Assembly (NCBI RefSeq): GCF_001245615.1
Contig: NZ_CWKH01000001.1
Coordinates: 2,108,001-2,172,000, forward strand
DNA from: Mycolicibacterium neworleansense
GTDB taxonomy: Bacteria; Actinomycetota; Actinomycetes; Mycobacteriales; Mycobacteriaceae
Direction of reading: 5' to 3'
DNA length: 64,000 nt
Made by a program: the position numbers and the translations under genes. Shown one piece after another: positions 8,870-18,624 of this stretch; the stretch's first letter is position 1, and each line of letters begins with the position of its first letter. The notes under the pieces are model-generated. The model was not told where the DNA came from. It made no database searches and saw nothing but the letters and a program-made list of their open reading frames with translations.

Positions 8870-9719
8870 ATTTCGGGCAATAGAACGATGACCGGTTCAT
8901 GAACTTGTCGCGGCGCATCACCGCGCCGCACCGCCGGCACGGTTCCCCTTCCCGGCCGTAGGCGTCCAAAGACCGTTCGAAGTAACCGGATTCGCCATTG
9001 ACGTTCACATACAGCGAATCGAATGACGTCCCGCCCTGGCTCAGCGCATCGGTCATCACCTCGGCGGCGGCGTCGAGCACCTCGGCCAGCCGGCGGCGGG
9101 GCAGCGACGCGGCCGTTCTGGCGCCGTTGATCTTGGTCCGCCACAACGCCTCGTCGGCGTAGATGTTGCCGATGCCCGACACCACGGTCTGGTCCAGTAG
9201 CTGGCGTTTGATCTCAGAGTGCTTGCGCCGCAGCACCGTGACCACGTGGTCGCGATCGAACAGTGGGTCCAGCGGGTCGCGGGCGACGTGGGCCACCGGT
9301 TGCGGGACGGCGGTGCCGTCCACCGTCACGAGCTCGGCCAGCTGCCAACCTCCGAACGTCCGTTGGTCGACGAAACTCAGCGCCGTGCCGTCATCGAGCA
9401 CCGCGGCGATCCGCAGATGCCGGTCGTCGCGGATCGGACCCAGAAGCATCTGGCCGCTCATCCCCAGATGCACCACCAACGCCTCGGTCTCGTCCGCGCC
9501 GCCGTCTTGACCGTGCGCCAGCGTCAACCAGAGGTACTTGCCGCGACGGCCGGTTCCGGTGATGCGGGCATCCAGGAGCCGGGCGGTCAGATCGCCGGGG
9601 CCGGCCTCGTGACGGCGTACGGCGCGCGGATGATGCACCCGCACGGCCGAAATCGATTTACCCGCAACGTGTTCGTGCAAGCCGCGGCGGACTACCTCTA
9701 CCTCGGGCAGTTCGGGCAT
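8847..9719 (-). CDS. fpg: Formamidopyrimidine-DNA glycosylase (MutM/Fpg)
   Basis: 290 aa. Excises 8-oxoguanine and ring-opened purines and nicks the abasic site. The protein begins [14 protein letters not shown], where Pro2 is the catalytic N-terminal amine and Glu3 the proton donor. LVVHLGMSG with the conserved Lys region, and the C-terminal zinc finger CRRC...CPKC with the conserved Arg of the DNA-intercalating end, are complete. Six bases separate its start from the rnc stop, so it is the last gene of the sepIVA-DUF177-rnc-fpg run (Rv2924c equivalent). In an oxidative-stress pathogen or soil organism it works with MutT1, also in this window. Confidence 0.97.
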   Translation of the reverse strand: MPELPEVEVVRRGLHEHVAGKSISAVRVHHPRAVRRHEAGPGDLTARLLDARITGTGRRGKYLWLTLAHGQDGGADETEALVVHLGMSGQMLLGPIRDDRHLRIAAVLDDGTALSFVDQRTFGGWQLAELVTVDGTAVPQPVAHVARDPLDPLFDRDHVVTVLRRKHSEIKRQLLDQTVVSGIGNIYADEALWRTKINGARTAASLPRRRLAEVLDAAAEVMTDALSQGGTSFDSLYVNVNGESGYFERSLDAYGREGEPCRRCGAVMRRDKFMNRSSFYCPKCQPRPRG

Positions 9720-9725
9720 CGGTGC

Positions 9726-10418
9726 TCACGCATTGTCGAGTGCGGTCCAGGCCGCGGCCGCCGCCTTGAGCTCGGCCTCTTTCTTGTTGCGCCCCACGCC
9801 CTTGCCGTATTCGACATCGGCCACCACCACGATGGCCGAGAATTCCTTGTCGTGATCGGGCCCGGTGGAGGTCACCACGTAGCTGGGGGCACCCAGCCCG
9901 CGGGAGGCGGTCAGCTCCTGCAAGCTGCTCTTCCAGTCCAGGCCGGCACCCAACGTCGGTGCGGTATCGAGCAACTCACCGAAGAGCCGCAGGATCACCT
10001 CACGTGAAGTGATCAGGCCGTGCTGTAGATAGATTGCGCCGAGCAGGGATTCGACGCCGTCGGCGAGAATGCTGGACTTGTCGGCACCGCCGGAGTTCTC
10101 CTCCCCTTTGCCCAGCAGCAGGTGGCTACCGAGGCCGCCGTCGGTGAGCCCACGGCCCACATCGGCCAGCGCCTGGGTATTGACGATGCTGGCCCGAAGC
10201 TTGGCCAGATCCCCCTCCGAGCGTTCGGGATGACGGTGGTAGAGCTCCTCGGTGATCGTCAACCCCAGGACCGCGTCCCCGAGAAACTCCAACCGCTCGT
10301 TGGTGGGTACGCCACCGTTCTCATAGGAGTAGCTGCGATGTGTCAGCGCGATGGTGAGCAGTTCGGCGGGAAGCTCGACGCCGAGCGCCGCCAGCAGCGC
10401 CTCGTGCGAATCGGTCAC
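9726..10418 (-). CDS. rnc: Ribonuclease III
   Basis: 230 aa from the GTG at 10418, which overlaps the upstream DUF177 stop by four bases (GTGA). RNase III cleaves double-stranded RNA in rRNA precursors and structured mRNAs. The nuclease signature [11 protein letters not shown] is at 40-50 and the second metal-binding pair Asp120/Glu123 in [10 protein letters not shown]; the last 70 residues form a double-stranded RNA-binding domain ending in [14 protein letters not shown]. The frame is open far upstream of the GTG but those codons lie inside DUF177, so the overlap start is preferred. Rv2925c equivalent. Confidence 0.96.
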   Translation of the reverse strand: MTDSHEALLAALGVELPAELLTIALTHRSYSYENGGVPTNERLEFLGDAVLGLTITEELYHRHPERSEGDLAKLRASIVNTQALADVGRGLTDGGLGSHLLLGKGEENSGGADKSSILADGVESLLGAIYLQHGLITSREVILRLFGELLDTAPTLGAGLDWKSSLQELTASRGLGAPSYVVTSTGPDHDKEFSAIVVVADVEYGKGVGRNKKEAELKAAAAAWTALDNA

Positions 10419-11032
10419 TCGTCGCCCCTGGGGCGCTCGCCGTCGGGCAGCATGGCAGACAGCTTGGCCCAGCGTGGATCGATCTTGTCGTGGTGGTGCC
10501 CAGGTTCCGCGGTGGCCAGCGCAACTCCGCAATCGGGGCACAGGCCCGGGCAGTCCGGACGGCACAGCGGAGAGAACGGCAACGCCAACCCGACCGCATC
10601 GATGATCGGCTGTTCCAGGTCGACCGTGTCGGCCTGGCCGGACGCGCCCACCCGACCCATCTCGTCGGCCTCGGTGGTCTCGTCGGTGGTGCTGTCCGGG
10701 TAGGCATACAGCTCGGTGATGTCGATCTCCACATCGCCGGTGATCGCGGTCAGGCAGCGCGCGCATTCACCGGCCGTGGGGGCCGACACGGTCCCGGTGA
10801 CCAGCACGCCCTCCGACACCGACTGCAGCTGAAGGTCGAGGTCGAGCGGTGCGCCCTTCTCGATCGCGACCAGCTCCGCTCCGATCCGAACCGGACTGGG
10901 CACGGTCTCCTGATAGGACAGGAACGACCCCGGCCGTCGACCCAGCCGGGAGACATCGATCACCAGCGGCGACCGGGAATTACTACGCCTCTCAGGCCCT
11001 TCCCGCCCAGCCGAACTCGCATGCGTCGCCAT
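10415..11032 (-). CDS. DUF177 (YceD-like) zinc-motif protein
   Basis: 205 aa. Members of DUF177/YceD are encoded next to rpmF or rnc and are linked to 23S rRNA or large-subunit maturation, though the biochemical role is not settled. The visible hallmarks are the central ECARCLTAI segment and the C-terminal cluster [13 protein letters not shown], a probable zinc site. It overlaps rnc by four bases, supporting a shared role in ribosomal RNA processing. Equivalent to Rv2926c. No rpmF follows here, in contrast to many other bacteria. Confidence 0.85.
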   Translation of the reverse strand: MATHASSAGREGPERRSNSRSPLVIDVSRLGRRPGSFLSYQETVPSPVRIGAELVAIEKGAPLDLDLQLQSVSEGVLVTGTVSAPTAGECARCLTAITGDVEIDITELYAYPDSTTDETTEADEMGRVGASGQADTVDLEQPIIDAVGLALPFSPLCRPDCPGLCPDCGVALATAEPGHHHDKIDPRWAKLSAMLPDGERPRGDE

Positions 11033-11097
11033 GCATCGATCCTACGGCGGCGCCGGATCACACCACGACAGAGTGCGGCCGATGCCACGCACGGTCG

Positions 11098-11835
11098 TCA
11101 GCGGGTGGCGTAGTCGTGCGTGCCTGCGGTCGTACGCAGCTGGTGGCGTCCACGGCCGACGGAGCGCAGGGTGCCGTTGAGGAAGTCCTCGAACTCAGCC
11201 AGTTTGCTGTCGACGTAGATGTCGCATTCACCGCGCAACCGGTCGGCTTCGGCGTGCGCCGCGTCGACGAGCCGCGTGGCCTCGGCGGTCGCCGTCGAGA
11301 CGATCTCGGTCTGCGACACCAGGCGTTGCTGCTCCTTGATGCCCTCTTGGACGGCCTTCTCGTACTGCAGGTTGCCGTTCTCGATCAGGCGATCGGCTTC
11401 GGCCTTGGCCCGGCCGGTGCTCGCGTCGTACTCGCGCTTGGCCGATGCCGCCAGCCGCGCAGCCTCCTCGCGCGCCTCCCCGACCATGCGCTCGCTGTGC
11501 TGACGGGCCTCGGCGACCATCCGGTCCGCCTGCGCCTTCGCGTCGGCGAGCAGTCGATCGGCCTCACTCCTGGCGTGGTTGAGCATGCCGTCGGCATCGG
11601 CGTTGGACTTCGACATCACCGACTCGCAGTGCTCCTTGGCTTCGCGCAGCAGCGAATCACGCGCGTCGAGGACATCCTGCGCATCGTCGAGCTCGCCGGG
11701 GATCGCGTCCTTGATGTCATCGATCAGTTCGAGCACATCACCGCGCGGCACCACGCAACCTGCCGTCATCGGCACACCACGTGCTTCTTCGACGATCGCG
11801 CCGAGCTCGTCGAGCGCTTCAAAAACTCGGTACAC
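11098..11835 (-). CDS. sepIVA: SepIVA, DivIVA-like coiled-coil septation factor
   Basis: 245 aa from a GTG at 11835 with GGAGGG upstream; a longer frame exists but lacks a ribosome site and the family begins at VYRVFEALDELG. The N-terminal 45 residues hold the DivIVA-like YRVFEALDEL segment; residues 60-220 are almost continuous Ala/Glu/Arg heptads (ADRLLADAKAQADRM), a long coiled coil. The end GRGRHQLRT is conserved with Rv2927c. Its M. smegmatis homolog MSMEG_2416 was named SepIVA, a factor for septation and polar growth. In M. tuberculosis the PDIM locus begins beyond this gene; here it is missing. Confidence 0.88.
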   Translation of the reverse strand: MYRVFEALDELGAIVEEARGVPMTAGCVVPRGDVLELIDDIKDAIPGELDDAQDVLDARDSLLREAKEHCESVMSKSNADADGMLNHARSEADRLLADAKAQADRMVAEARQHSERMVGEAREEAARLAASAKREYDASTGRAKAEADRLIENGNLQYEKAVQEGIKEQQRLVSQTEIVSTATAEATRLVDAAHAEADRLRGECDIYVDSKLAEFEDFLNGTLRSVGRGRHQLRTTAGTHDYATR

Positions 11836-11950
11836 GGCAAAACCCTCCAGGTCGTCGTTGTTAGTGACTAGTGTGCCTGGTGTTACGCCTGTGACTTGGG
11901 AGCACAATCGGTGTGTCGCCCCGGCCATCGTCACCGTGGTCGCGGCAAAG

Positions 11951-12517
11951 TCACCGCATCGCCGCAGCGATCAGGTCGCGCGCGCGGTCGAGCATCGATG
12001 CGAACGGCCCGACGGCGAAATTGAGCCCGGCCGACTCCACCCCGGGGTGCGGCCGGGTGGGTGCGATCGCCTCGGCCGCCTGCACGGCCTTGACCATCCG
12101 CTCGAGCTCGTCGGCGTCGAGCTTGCGGTGCAGCTTGTCGAATTCCTCGTGCTCCTCGTGTTCGGCGTGGTCGATCACCGCCTCGCGAAACTTCGTCAGC
12201 TCGGTGAGGAAGGCGTCCGAGTCGACGTCCATGTCCTCCAATTTGGACAGTTGGACCTTGGCCGCATGTTCCTCGTGCAGGCGCGCGTCGACGATCTCGT
12301 CGCCGTCGGTCACCTCGCGGCGCACGCGTGGATGCACCACCATTTCCTCGGCGGTCTCGTGCACCGCCAGCAATTGCCGCAATTCGACGAAGGCTTTTTC
12401 GCGGGCTTCCGCGGTGGAGGCGGAGAACACCTCCTCGAACAAGTCCTTGATCAGGTTGTGCTGATCTTTGAGGAACTTCACGACATCGTCGGTGGATTGA
12501 ACGAATGTTTTGGTCAC
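11951..12517 (-). CDS. Hemerythrin-like HHE domain protein
   Basis: 188 aa. Hemerythrin-like proteins bind a di-iron centre in a four-helix bundle and handle oxygen, peroxide or nitric oxide. The ligands are visible in order: DQHNLIKDLFEEV (residue ~19), AVHETAEEMVVHPRV, HEEHAAKV and VIDHAEHEEHEEF. It belongs to the mycobacterial peroxide-linked HHE group that includes MSMEG_2415, which occupies the same place beside SepIVA in M. smegmatis. It has its own short upstream region. Iron binding is inferred from the His/Glu pattern. Confidence 0.88.
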   Translation of the reverse strand: MTKTFVQSTDDVVKFLKDQHNLIKDLFEEVFSASTAEAREKAFVELRQLLAVHETAEEMVVHPRVRREVTDGDEIVDARLHEEHAAKVQLSKLEDMDVDSDAFLTELTKFREAVIDHAEHEEHEEFDKLHRKLDADELERMVKAVQAAEAIAPTRPHPGVESAGLNFAVGPFASMLDRARDLIAAAMR

Positions 12518-12601
12518 GGCGGAACCTCCGCGTATCGGGTTGTCGAGTCACGGCGCGTGGGCTGAGCGCCGTTTCAACCAGATACCCGCCGGCGGGGCGG
12601 G

Positions 12602-13078
12602 CTAACCGCCGAGCTTGCCCTGCAGCCTGCGGTTCACCGGCTCCGGCAGCAGCGCCGAGACGTCACCGCCCAGGGACGCGACCTCTTTGGCCAACGACGA
12701 CGACACGAACGAATACTTCGGCGTGGTGGCCACGAAGAAGGTGTCGACGCCGGCCACGTGCTTGTTCATCTGCGCCATCTGCAGCTCGTACTCGAAGTCG
12801 GTGCCGGTGCGCAGGCCCTTGACGATCGCGGTCAGCCCGCGGTCCTTGACGAAGTCGACCACCAGGCCCTGACCGGACTCGACCCGCAGATTCGGCAGGT
12901 GCGTGGTCGACTCGACGATCATCGCGATCCGCTCGTCGAGGTCGAACATCCCCTTCTTGTTGGGATTGACCAGAACCGCCACCACGACCTCGTCGAACTG
13001 CGCTGCCGCACGCTCGAAAATGTCGACATGGCCAAGGGTCACCGGGTCGAAGGAGCCGGGGCATACCGCGCCACTCAT
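12602..13078 (-). CDS. coaD: Pantetheine-phosphate adenylyltransferase
   Basis: 158 aa from ATG 13078, the normal size. Transfers AMP from ATP to 4'-phosphopantetheine, the penultimate step of coenzyme A synthesis. [20 protein letters not shown] carries the nucleotidyltransferase TxGH motif at about residues 14-17, and SSSLAKEVA is the second ATP-contact segment. A longer open frame upstream is non-conserved. It follows rsmD by 38 bases, the standard rsmD-coaD pairing. Rv2965c equivalent. Confidence 0.96.
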   Translation of the reverse strand: MSGAVCPGSFDPVTLGHVDIFERAAAQFDEVVVAVLVNPNKKGMFDLDERIAMIVESTTHLPNLRVESGQGLVVDFVKDRGLTAIVKGLRTGTDFEYELQMAQMNKHVAGVDTFFVATTPKYSFVSSSLAKEVASLGGDVSALLPEPVNRRLQGKLGG

Positions 13079-13116
13079 GGGTGACGACGCTACAGGCCGC
13101 CGCGCCGACGGATCCG

Positions 13117-13671
13117 CTAGCCCACTTCGGCGAGTTCCACGCGGGTATCGCCGTAACGCCGGCTGCTGAGCTCCTCCCAGCCTTCCGGCCAGCTCACCGG
13201 ACCGCTCGACGCACGCCGTTCCACCAGGACGACGCTGCCGGCGGTCACCCACCCCGCGCCGGCAAGCACCGTGAGCATCCGGTCGACCGCGGCATCGTCG
13301 AGGTCATACGGCGGATCCGCGAACACCAGATCCACCGGCCGCGTGGTGCCGCCGGCCAGCACCGTGTCGACGCTGCCACGGCGCACCGTGGCGGCCCGGA
13401 CACCGAGGGAGGCGATGTTCTCGGCGATCACGGCGGCCGCACGCGCATCGGACTCGACAAAGGTCGCCGAGACCGCGCCACGCGAAAGCGCTTCCAGGCC
13501 AAGCGCTCCCGAACCTGCATACAGATCGAGCACAGACAGCCCGGCAAAGTCCAGCCGCGCCGTCAACGCGTTGAACACTGCCTCCCTGACCCGATCGGAG
13601 GTGGGCCGGGTTCCACTGCGGGGCACCGCGATCCGGCGGCCACCGAGCGCGCCGGCGATGATCCGGGTCAG
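13117..13671 (-). CDS. rsmD: 16S rRNA (guanine966-N2)-methyltransferase RsmD, apparent CTG start
   Basis: 184 aa if started at the CTG 13669-13671. RsmD methylates G966 of 16S rRNA. The conserved N-terminus [22 protein letters not shown] is only reached from this CTG, where the M. tuberculosis homolog has GTG. The next in-frame starts are a GTG inside this block and an ATG near 13626, both of which would cut conserved residues. The CTG overlaps the pca stop by four bases (CTGA), copying the usual ATGA/GTGA coupling. SAM motif [19 protein letters not shown] and catalytic ADPPYDL are intact. Confidence 0.85.
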   Translation of the reverse strand: MTRIIAGALGGRRIAVPRSGTRPTSDRVREAVFNALTARLDFAGLSVLDLYAGSGALGLEALSRGAVSATFVESDARAAAVIAENIASLGVRAATVRRGSVDTVLAGGTTRPVDLVFADPPYDLDDAAVDRMLTVLAGAGWVTAGSVVLVERRASSGPVSWPEGWEELSSRRYGDTRVELAEVG

Positions 13672-16600
13672 ATTGATTCCCCGGTCGCTTCGCTCCTGCC
13701 CGCCGAACCGACCACCACGAGGAGATCACCACCCTCGACCTGCGCGGTGGCGGCCACCGCGACGCGTTGCACGGTGCCGGCCTTGGGGGCGGTGATGGCG
13801 GCTTCCATCTTCATCGCCTCGATGGTGGCGATGGTCGCGCCGGCTTCGACGGTATCCCCGGCGGCGACACCGACGGTGACCACACCGGCGAACGGGGCCG
13901 CGACATGATCGGGGTTGTTGCGGTCGGCCTTCTCGGCGGCGGGAACCTCGCTGGCGATGCTGCGGTCACGCACCGTGATCGGACGCAGCTGCCCGTTGAG
14001 AATGCACATCACCGTGCGCATCCCGCGCTCGTCGGCGTCGGAGATCGCCTCCAGGCCGATCAGCAGCTGCACGCCGCGCTCGAGCTCGACGCGGTGCTCC
14101 TCGCCGTAACGCAGCCCGTAGAAGAACTGGTTGGCGCTGAGGCTGGACGTGTCGCCGTAGGTTTCGCGGTGCGCCTCGAACTCCTTGGTCGGCCCCGGGA
14201 ACAGCAACCGGTTCAGCGTGGCCTGCCGCTTGGGTCCCGGCGCGGCCAGCAACGCCTCGTCCTCAGCCGAGAGTTCCTGGATCGGCTTGGCCGGTCCTCT
14301 GCCCTCAAGTGCCTTGGTGCGCAACGGCTCCGGCCAACCACCCGGCGGGTCACCGAGCTCGCCGCGCAGGAACCCGATCACGCTGTCGGGAATGTCGTAT
14401 TTGGCGGGATCCGCCGCGAACTCCTGCGCACTGACCCCGGCCCCCACCAACGCCAACGCCAGGTCCCCCACCACCTTGCTCGACGGGGTCACCTTCACCA
14501 ACCGGCCCAGCACCCGATCGGCGGCGGCATAGGCGGTCTCGATCTCCTCGAACCGATCCCCCAACCCCAGCGCGATCGCCTGCTGGCGCAGATTGCTCAG
14601 CTGCCCGCCAGGGATCTCGTGGGTGTAGACCCGTCCCGTCGGCGCCGGCAACCCCGACTCGAAGGGGGCATAGACCTTGCGCAGCGCCTCCCAGTAGGGC
14701 TCGAGATCGCAGACAGCGCTCAGCGACAGACCGGTGTCGTACTCGGTGTGGGCGGCCGCGGCCACGATCGAAGACAACGCCGGCTGGCTGGTGGTGCCGG
14801 CCAACGGCGCCGCGGCACCATCGACCGCGCTCGCGCCAGCCTGCCAGGCCGCCAGATATGTCGCCAACTGCCCACCCGGGGTGTCATGGGTGTGCACATG
14901 CACCGGCAGATCGAAACGCGAGCGCAAAGCCGAGACCAGCGTGTGCGCCGAGGCCGGGCGCAACAGACCGGCCATGTCCTTGATCGCCAGCACGTGAGCG
15001 CCGGCGTCGACGATCTGCTCGGCCAGCTTCAGGTAGTAATCCAGCGTGTACAGGTTCTCGCCCGGGTCAGACAGATCCCCGGTGTAGGACATCGCCACTT
15101 CGGCGATCGCCGTGCCGGTCTGACGCACCGCATCGATCGCCGGACGCATCGACTCGACGTTGTTGAGCGCATCGAAGATGCGGAAGATGTCGATACCGGT
15201 GCGGGTGGCCTCATCGACGAACGCCGACGTCACCAGTTCCGGATACGGGGTGTATCCCACGGTGTTTCGGCCCCGCAGCAGCATCTGCAGACAGATGTTG
15301 GGCACCGCCTCACGCAGGGCGGCCAGCCGCTCCCACGGATCTTCCTTCAAGAACCGAAGCGCCACATCGTAAGTCGCCCCGCCCCAACATTCGATGGACA
15401 GCAACTGCGGCATCGTCCGCGCCACATACGGCGCCACTTTGAGCAGCCCGGTCGAGCGCAACCGGGTGGCCAGCAACGACTGATGGGCATCGCGGAACGT
15501 CGTATCGGTGACCCCGAGCGCCGAGCTGTCACGCATCCAACGCGCGAATCCTTCCGGACCCAACTCGAGCAGACGCTGCTTGGAACCCGACGGCGGCACC
15601 GACGACAGATCCAGCGCCGGCAGTTTGTCTTGCGGATACACCGCCGACGGACGCTCGCCGTTCGGCTTGTTCACCGTGACATCGGCCAGGTAGTTCAAGA
15701 TCTTGGTGCCGCGGTCGGCCGGAGTGTGCGCGGTCAGAAGCTGCGGACGGTCGTCGATGAACGAGGTGTTGACCCGACCGGCCCGGAAGTCGGGATCCTC
15801 GATCACCGCTTGCAGGAACGGGATGTTCGTCGACACACCGCGGATGCGGAACTCTGCCAGCGCCCGGCGCGCCCGCGCCACCGCCGTGGAGAAATCCCGT
15901 CCACGACAGGTCAGCTTGACCAGCATCGAGTCGAAATGCGCCAGCACCTCGGCCCCGACATTGGTGCCGCCGTCCAGGCGGACACCCGCACCCCCGGGCG
16001 ACCGGTAGGCGGTGATCCGGCCGGTGTCCGGACGGAATCCGTTGGCCGGATCCTCGGTGGTGATCCGGCACTGCATCGCCGCCCCGCGAATGACCAGCGA
16101 GTCCTGACTCAGACCCAGATCGGCCAGCGTCTCCCCGGCCGCGATGCGCAGCTGCGAACCGACCAGGTCCACATCGGTGATCTCCTCGGTCACCGTGTGC
16201 TCCACCTGAATTCGTGGATTGCACTCGATGAACACGTGATGCCCACGCTCGTCGAGCAGGAACTCGATGGTGCCCGCACAGCTGTAGCCGATCTGGCGGG
16301 CCAGCGCCACTGCATCCGCGCAGATCCGCTCGCGCAACCCAGGTTCCAGGTTCGGCGCCGGCGCCAGCTCGATCACCTTCTGATGGCGCCGCTGCACGCT
16401 GCAATCCCGCTCGAACAGGTGCATCACGTTGCCCTGCGTATCGGCGAGGATCTGCACCTCGATGTGGCGCGGGTTGATGACGGCCTGTTCCAGGTACACC
16501 GCCGGGTCGCCGAACGCAGACTCCGCCTCACGCGAAGCCGCCTCCACCGCCTCGGCCAGTGCCTCGGGATCGGTCACCCGGCGCATACCGCGCCCACCGC

Positions 16601-17087
16601 CACCGGACACGGCCTTGACGAACAACGGGAACTCCATATCCCGTGCCGCAGCAACCAATTCATCCACCGACGACGACGGCGCAGAGGACGCCAGCACCGG
16701 CAGGCCCGCTGCCCGCGCCGCGTCGATCGCCCGCGACTTGTTACCGGTCAACTCCAGAACCTGCGCCGAGGGGCCCACGAAGGTGATCCCCGCCTCCGCA
16801 CACGCCGAAGCCAATTCCGGATTCTCCGACAAGAACCCGTAACCCGGGTACACCGCATCCGCACCCGAATGCTTGGCGACCCTGATGATCTCCTCAACAG
16901 ACAGGTACGCCCGAACCGGATGACCGACCTCACCGATCTGATACGACTCGTCAGCCTTCAACCGATGCAACGAATTGCGATCCTCATACGGATACACCGC
17001 CACCGTCGCGATGCCCATCTCATAAGCAGCACGAAACGCACGGATCGCGATCTCGCCACGATTGGCGACTAACAGCTTGGAAATCAC
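13668..17087 (-). CDS. pca: Pyruvate carboxylase
   Basis: 1139 aa, single chain. Carboxylates pyruvate to oxaloacetate with ATP and bicarbonate, the main anaplerotic step on sugars. Domains in order: biotin carboxylase ([15 protein letters not shown] start; ATP-grasp [11 protein letters not shown] near 160), carboxyltransferase TIM barrel ([16 protein letters not shown], and IKDMAGLL metal/Lys region), and a C-terminal biotinyl domain with the lysine in EAMKMEA. All are complete. 34 bases follow the VKOR gene and rsmD overlaps its end. Rv2967c equivalent. Confidence 0.97.
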   Translation of the reverse strand: MISKLLVANRGEIAIRAFRAAYEMGIATVAVYPYEDRNSLHRLKADESYQIGEVGHPVRAYLSVEEIIRVAKHSGADAVYPGYGFLSENPELASACAEAGITFVGPSAQVLELTGNKSRAIDAARAAGLPVLASSAPSSSVDELVAAARDMEFPLFVKAVSGGGGRGMRRVTDPEALAEAVEAASREAESAFGDPAVYLEQAVINPRHIEVQILADTQGNVMHLFERDCSVQRRHQKVIELAPAPNLEPGLRERICADAVALARQIGYSCAGTIEFLLDERGHHVFIECNPRIQVEHTVTEEITDVDLVGSQLRIAAGETLADLGLSQDSLVIRGAAMQCRITTEDPANGFRPDTGRITAYRSPGGAGVRLDGGTNVGAEVLAHFDSMLVKLTCRGRDFSTAVARARRALAEFRIRGVSTNIPFLQAVIEDPDFRAGRVNTSFIDDRPQLLTAHTPADRGTKILNYLADVTVNKPNGERPSAVYPQDKLPALDLSSVPPSGSKQRLLELGPEGFARWMRDSSALGVTDTTFRDAHQSLLATRLRSTGLLKVAPYVARTMPQLLSIECWGGATYDVALRFLKEDPWERLAALREAVPNICLQMLLRGRNTVGYTPYPELVTSAFVDEATRTGIDIFRIFDALNNVESMRPAIDAVRQTGTAIAEVAMSYTGDLSDPGENLYTLDYYLKLAEQIVDAGAHVLAIKDMAGLLRPASAHTLVSALRSRFDLPVHVHTHDTPGGQLATYLAAWQAGASAVDGAAAPLAGTTSQPALSSIVAAAAHTEYDTGLSLSAVCDLEPYWEALRKVYAPFESGLPAPTGRVYTHEIPGGQLSNLRQQAIALGLGDRFEEIETAYAAADRVLGRLVKVTPSSKVVGDLALALVGAGVSAQEFAADPAKYDIPDSVIGFLRGELGDPPGGWPEPLRTKALEGRGPAKPIQELSAEDEALLAAPGPKRQATLNRLLFPGPTKEFEAHRETYGDTSSLSANQFFYGLRYGEEHRVELERGVQLLIGLEAISDADERGMRTVMCILNGQLRPITVRDRSIASEVPAAEKADRNNPDHVAAPFAGVVTVGVAAGDTVEAGATIATIEAMKMEAAITAPKAGTVQRVAVAATAQVEGGDLLVVVGSAGRSEATGESI

Positions 17088-17121
17088 GGGTAGACCTAAC
17101 CGACAAGTTATTTCGGAAGTG

Positions 17122-17745
17122 TTACAGCAGCGTTGACCAGTATTCCCAGAAACGCACCAAGATCAACAGCAAAAGTGAGGTGAACCAGAGCGCCACCAGC
17201 GACCACCGCCACTGGTAGACCGCCCGGGCGACCGCGTTGGTGTGCAGCGGTCGAAGCGCGATGGAACTCGTGACAACCAACAGCGGGATGGTCACCGCCC
17301 ACACCACCATGCAGTACGGGCACAGGGCGCCGATCCGATACAGGCTTTGGAAGATCAGCCAGTGCACCATGACGGCACCCAGCAAGGTCCCGGTCGCGAG
17401 GCCGGCCCAGTACCAGCGGGGCATGCGCACACCGGCGACAGCCAGAACGCCGGTGACCACGGTGACCGTGAAGGCGATGATCCCGAGCAGCGAATTGGGG
17501 AATCCGAAGACCGATGCCTGCGGGGTGGTCATCACCGAACCGCAGGAGATCACCGGGTTGATGCTGCAGGTCGGCACGTACGACGGGTCGATCAGCAGCT
17601 CGATCTTCTCGACCGTCAGTGCCAGAGCCGCCGCCAGCCCGAGGACGCCGGCGATGAGCACCCAGACGGCGCTGGCCTTGCTGACGGCTACCCCTGGGGA
17701 CTCATCGGTCCCCAGTTCCTCGAGCTCGGCGGCGGTGTCGCTCAT
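17122..17745 (-). CDS. Vitamin K epoxide reductase (VKOR) family membrane oxidoreductase
   Basis: 207 aa with four to five membrane helices. Bacterial VKOR reoxidises DsbA and passes electrons to menaquinone, the DsbB role in actinobacteria. The loop cysteines CSINPVISC (about residues 60-68) and the membrane CPYC near the quinone site are present, with the conserved Ser/Thr region between. The DsbA-like gene lies directly upstream on the same strand and probably overlaps its start codon (see that entry). Equivalent to Rv2968c. Confidence 0.93.
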   Translation of the reverse strand: MSDTAAELEELGTDESPGVAVSKASAVWVLIAGVLGLAAALALTVEKIELLIDPSYVPTCSINPVISCGSVMTTPQASVFGFPNSLLGIIAFTVTVVTGVLAVAGVRMPRWYWAGLATGTLLGAVMVHWLIFQSLYRIGALCPYCMVVWAVTIPLLVVTSSIALRPLHTNAVARAVYQWRWSLVALWFTSLLLLILVRFWEYWSTLL

Positions 17746-17811
17746 GGGTTGGCCGGCGCCGGAGCGGCAGGTGCGGCCGGGGCCGCGGGAGCTGCGGGTG
17801 CAGGCGCTGCC

Positions 17812-18597
17812 TCAGCCGCCGGGGCTTCTTCGACGAGGGGCAGGCGCGGCGGGGCCGGGGGCCGGACCCTTCAGGGCCGGCAGGTCGCCGACGATCTCTT
17901 TAACCTTCGCGATCAGCGCGTCAGGAGTCGTCGGGTTGTATTCCTCGCCGTTGAACTTCACGGTCGGGGTGGAGTTGATCCCGGTGGCCGCGGCCATCCC
18001 CTGCACCATCTCCACGTAGCGGCCGTTGGTGATGCAGTCGGGCACGTCACCGGCGGCACCGGCCTGGCGCGCGAGTTCGATGATCCGGGCGTTGTCCGGA
18101 TAGACGCCGCTACCCTCCTCCGGCTGGATTCCGGGGGTGTACAGCGCCGAGTGGAACCGGCGGAACGCGTCGACGGACTCGTCGGCGACGCAGTACGCGG
18201 CGCCACCGGCCCGCGACGAGTAGCCGTTGCCGATCTTGTCCAGAATTCCCACCATGTGGTAGTCGACGGCGATGGCGCCGGCGTCGATCAGCTTGTTGAT
18301 GGTCGGGCCGAACTGCTGTTCCAGATGACCGCACGCGGGGCACAGGAAATCCTCGTAGAGGCTCAGTGTCACCTTGGGCTCAGAGGTGCCCTCTTTGGTG
18401 ATCACGCTGGGCGCGGCCACGTGTACGGCCCTGGCCTCCCCGGACGCGGGGCGCTTGTGGCCGGTCGTCACGATGTAGAGCACCAGACCGACGGCGAACA
18501 GCACCACCACGGCTGTCAGCCCGATCTGAACCCACAGGTTGCGCTTGCGGTCAGCCGCCTTGAGGTCGTACTTCGCGGTCTTCTTCGGTTTGGCCAC
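17812..18597 (-). CDS. DsbA-like membrane-anchored thiol oxidase (tail probably frameshifted)
   Basis: 261 aa as read. Residues 1-20 are basic, 22-45 a membrane helix, then a thioredoxin-fold domain with active site CPAC in LYEDFLCPACGHLEQQ and the cis-Pro in INSTPTVKFNG. A further Cys pair (AAYC, DCIT) lies in the helical insert. It introduces disulfides into exported proteins and is recycled by the VKOR next door. After LPALKGPAPGPAAPA the frame ends in a basic RRRSPGG. In the +1 frame the sequence continues as a Pro/Ala tail starting LPLVEEAPAAEAAP and stops at 17742 in an ATGA overlap with the VKOR start, so one base may be wrong or lost. Rv2969c equivalent. Confidence 0.88.
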   Translation of the reverse strand: MAKPKKTAKYDLKAADRKRNLWVQIGLTAVVVLFAVGLVLYIVTTGHKRPASGEARAVHVAAPSVITKEGTSEPKVTLSLYEDFLCPACGHLEQQFGPTINKLIDAGAIAVDYHMVGILDKIGNGYSSRAGGAAYCVADESVDAFRRFHSALYTPGIQPEEGSGVYPDNARIIELARQAGAAGDVPDCITNGRYVEMVQGMAAATGINSTPTVKFNGEEYNPTTPDALIAKVKEIVGDLPALKGPAPGPAAPAPRRRSPGG

Positions 18598-18624
18598 GTC
18601 GACAAGCGTACCGGCGTCGACAGG

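Noticed and set aside
13767..17072. Very long open frame (about 1100 codons) on the plus strand opposite pca
   Set aside because: Arg/His/Gln-rich, no domain; a by-product of GC-rich codon usage in pca. The biotin carboxylase on the other strand is unmistakable.
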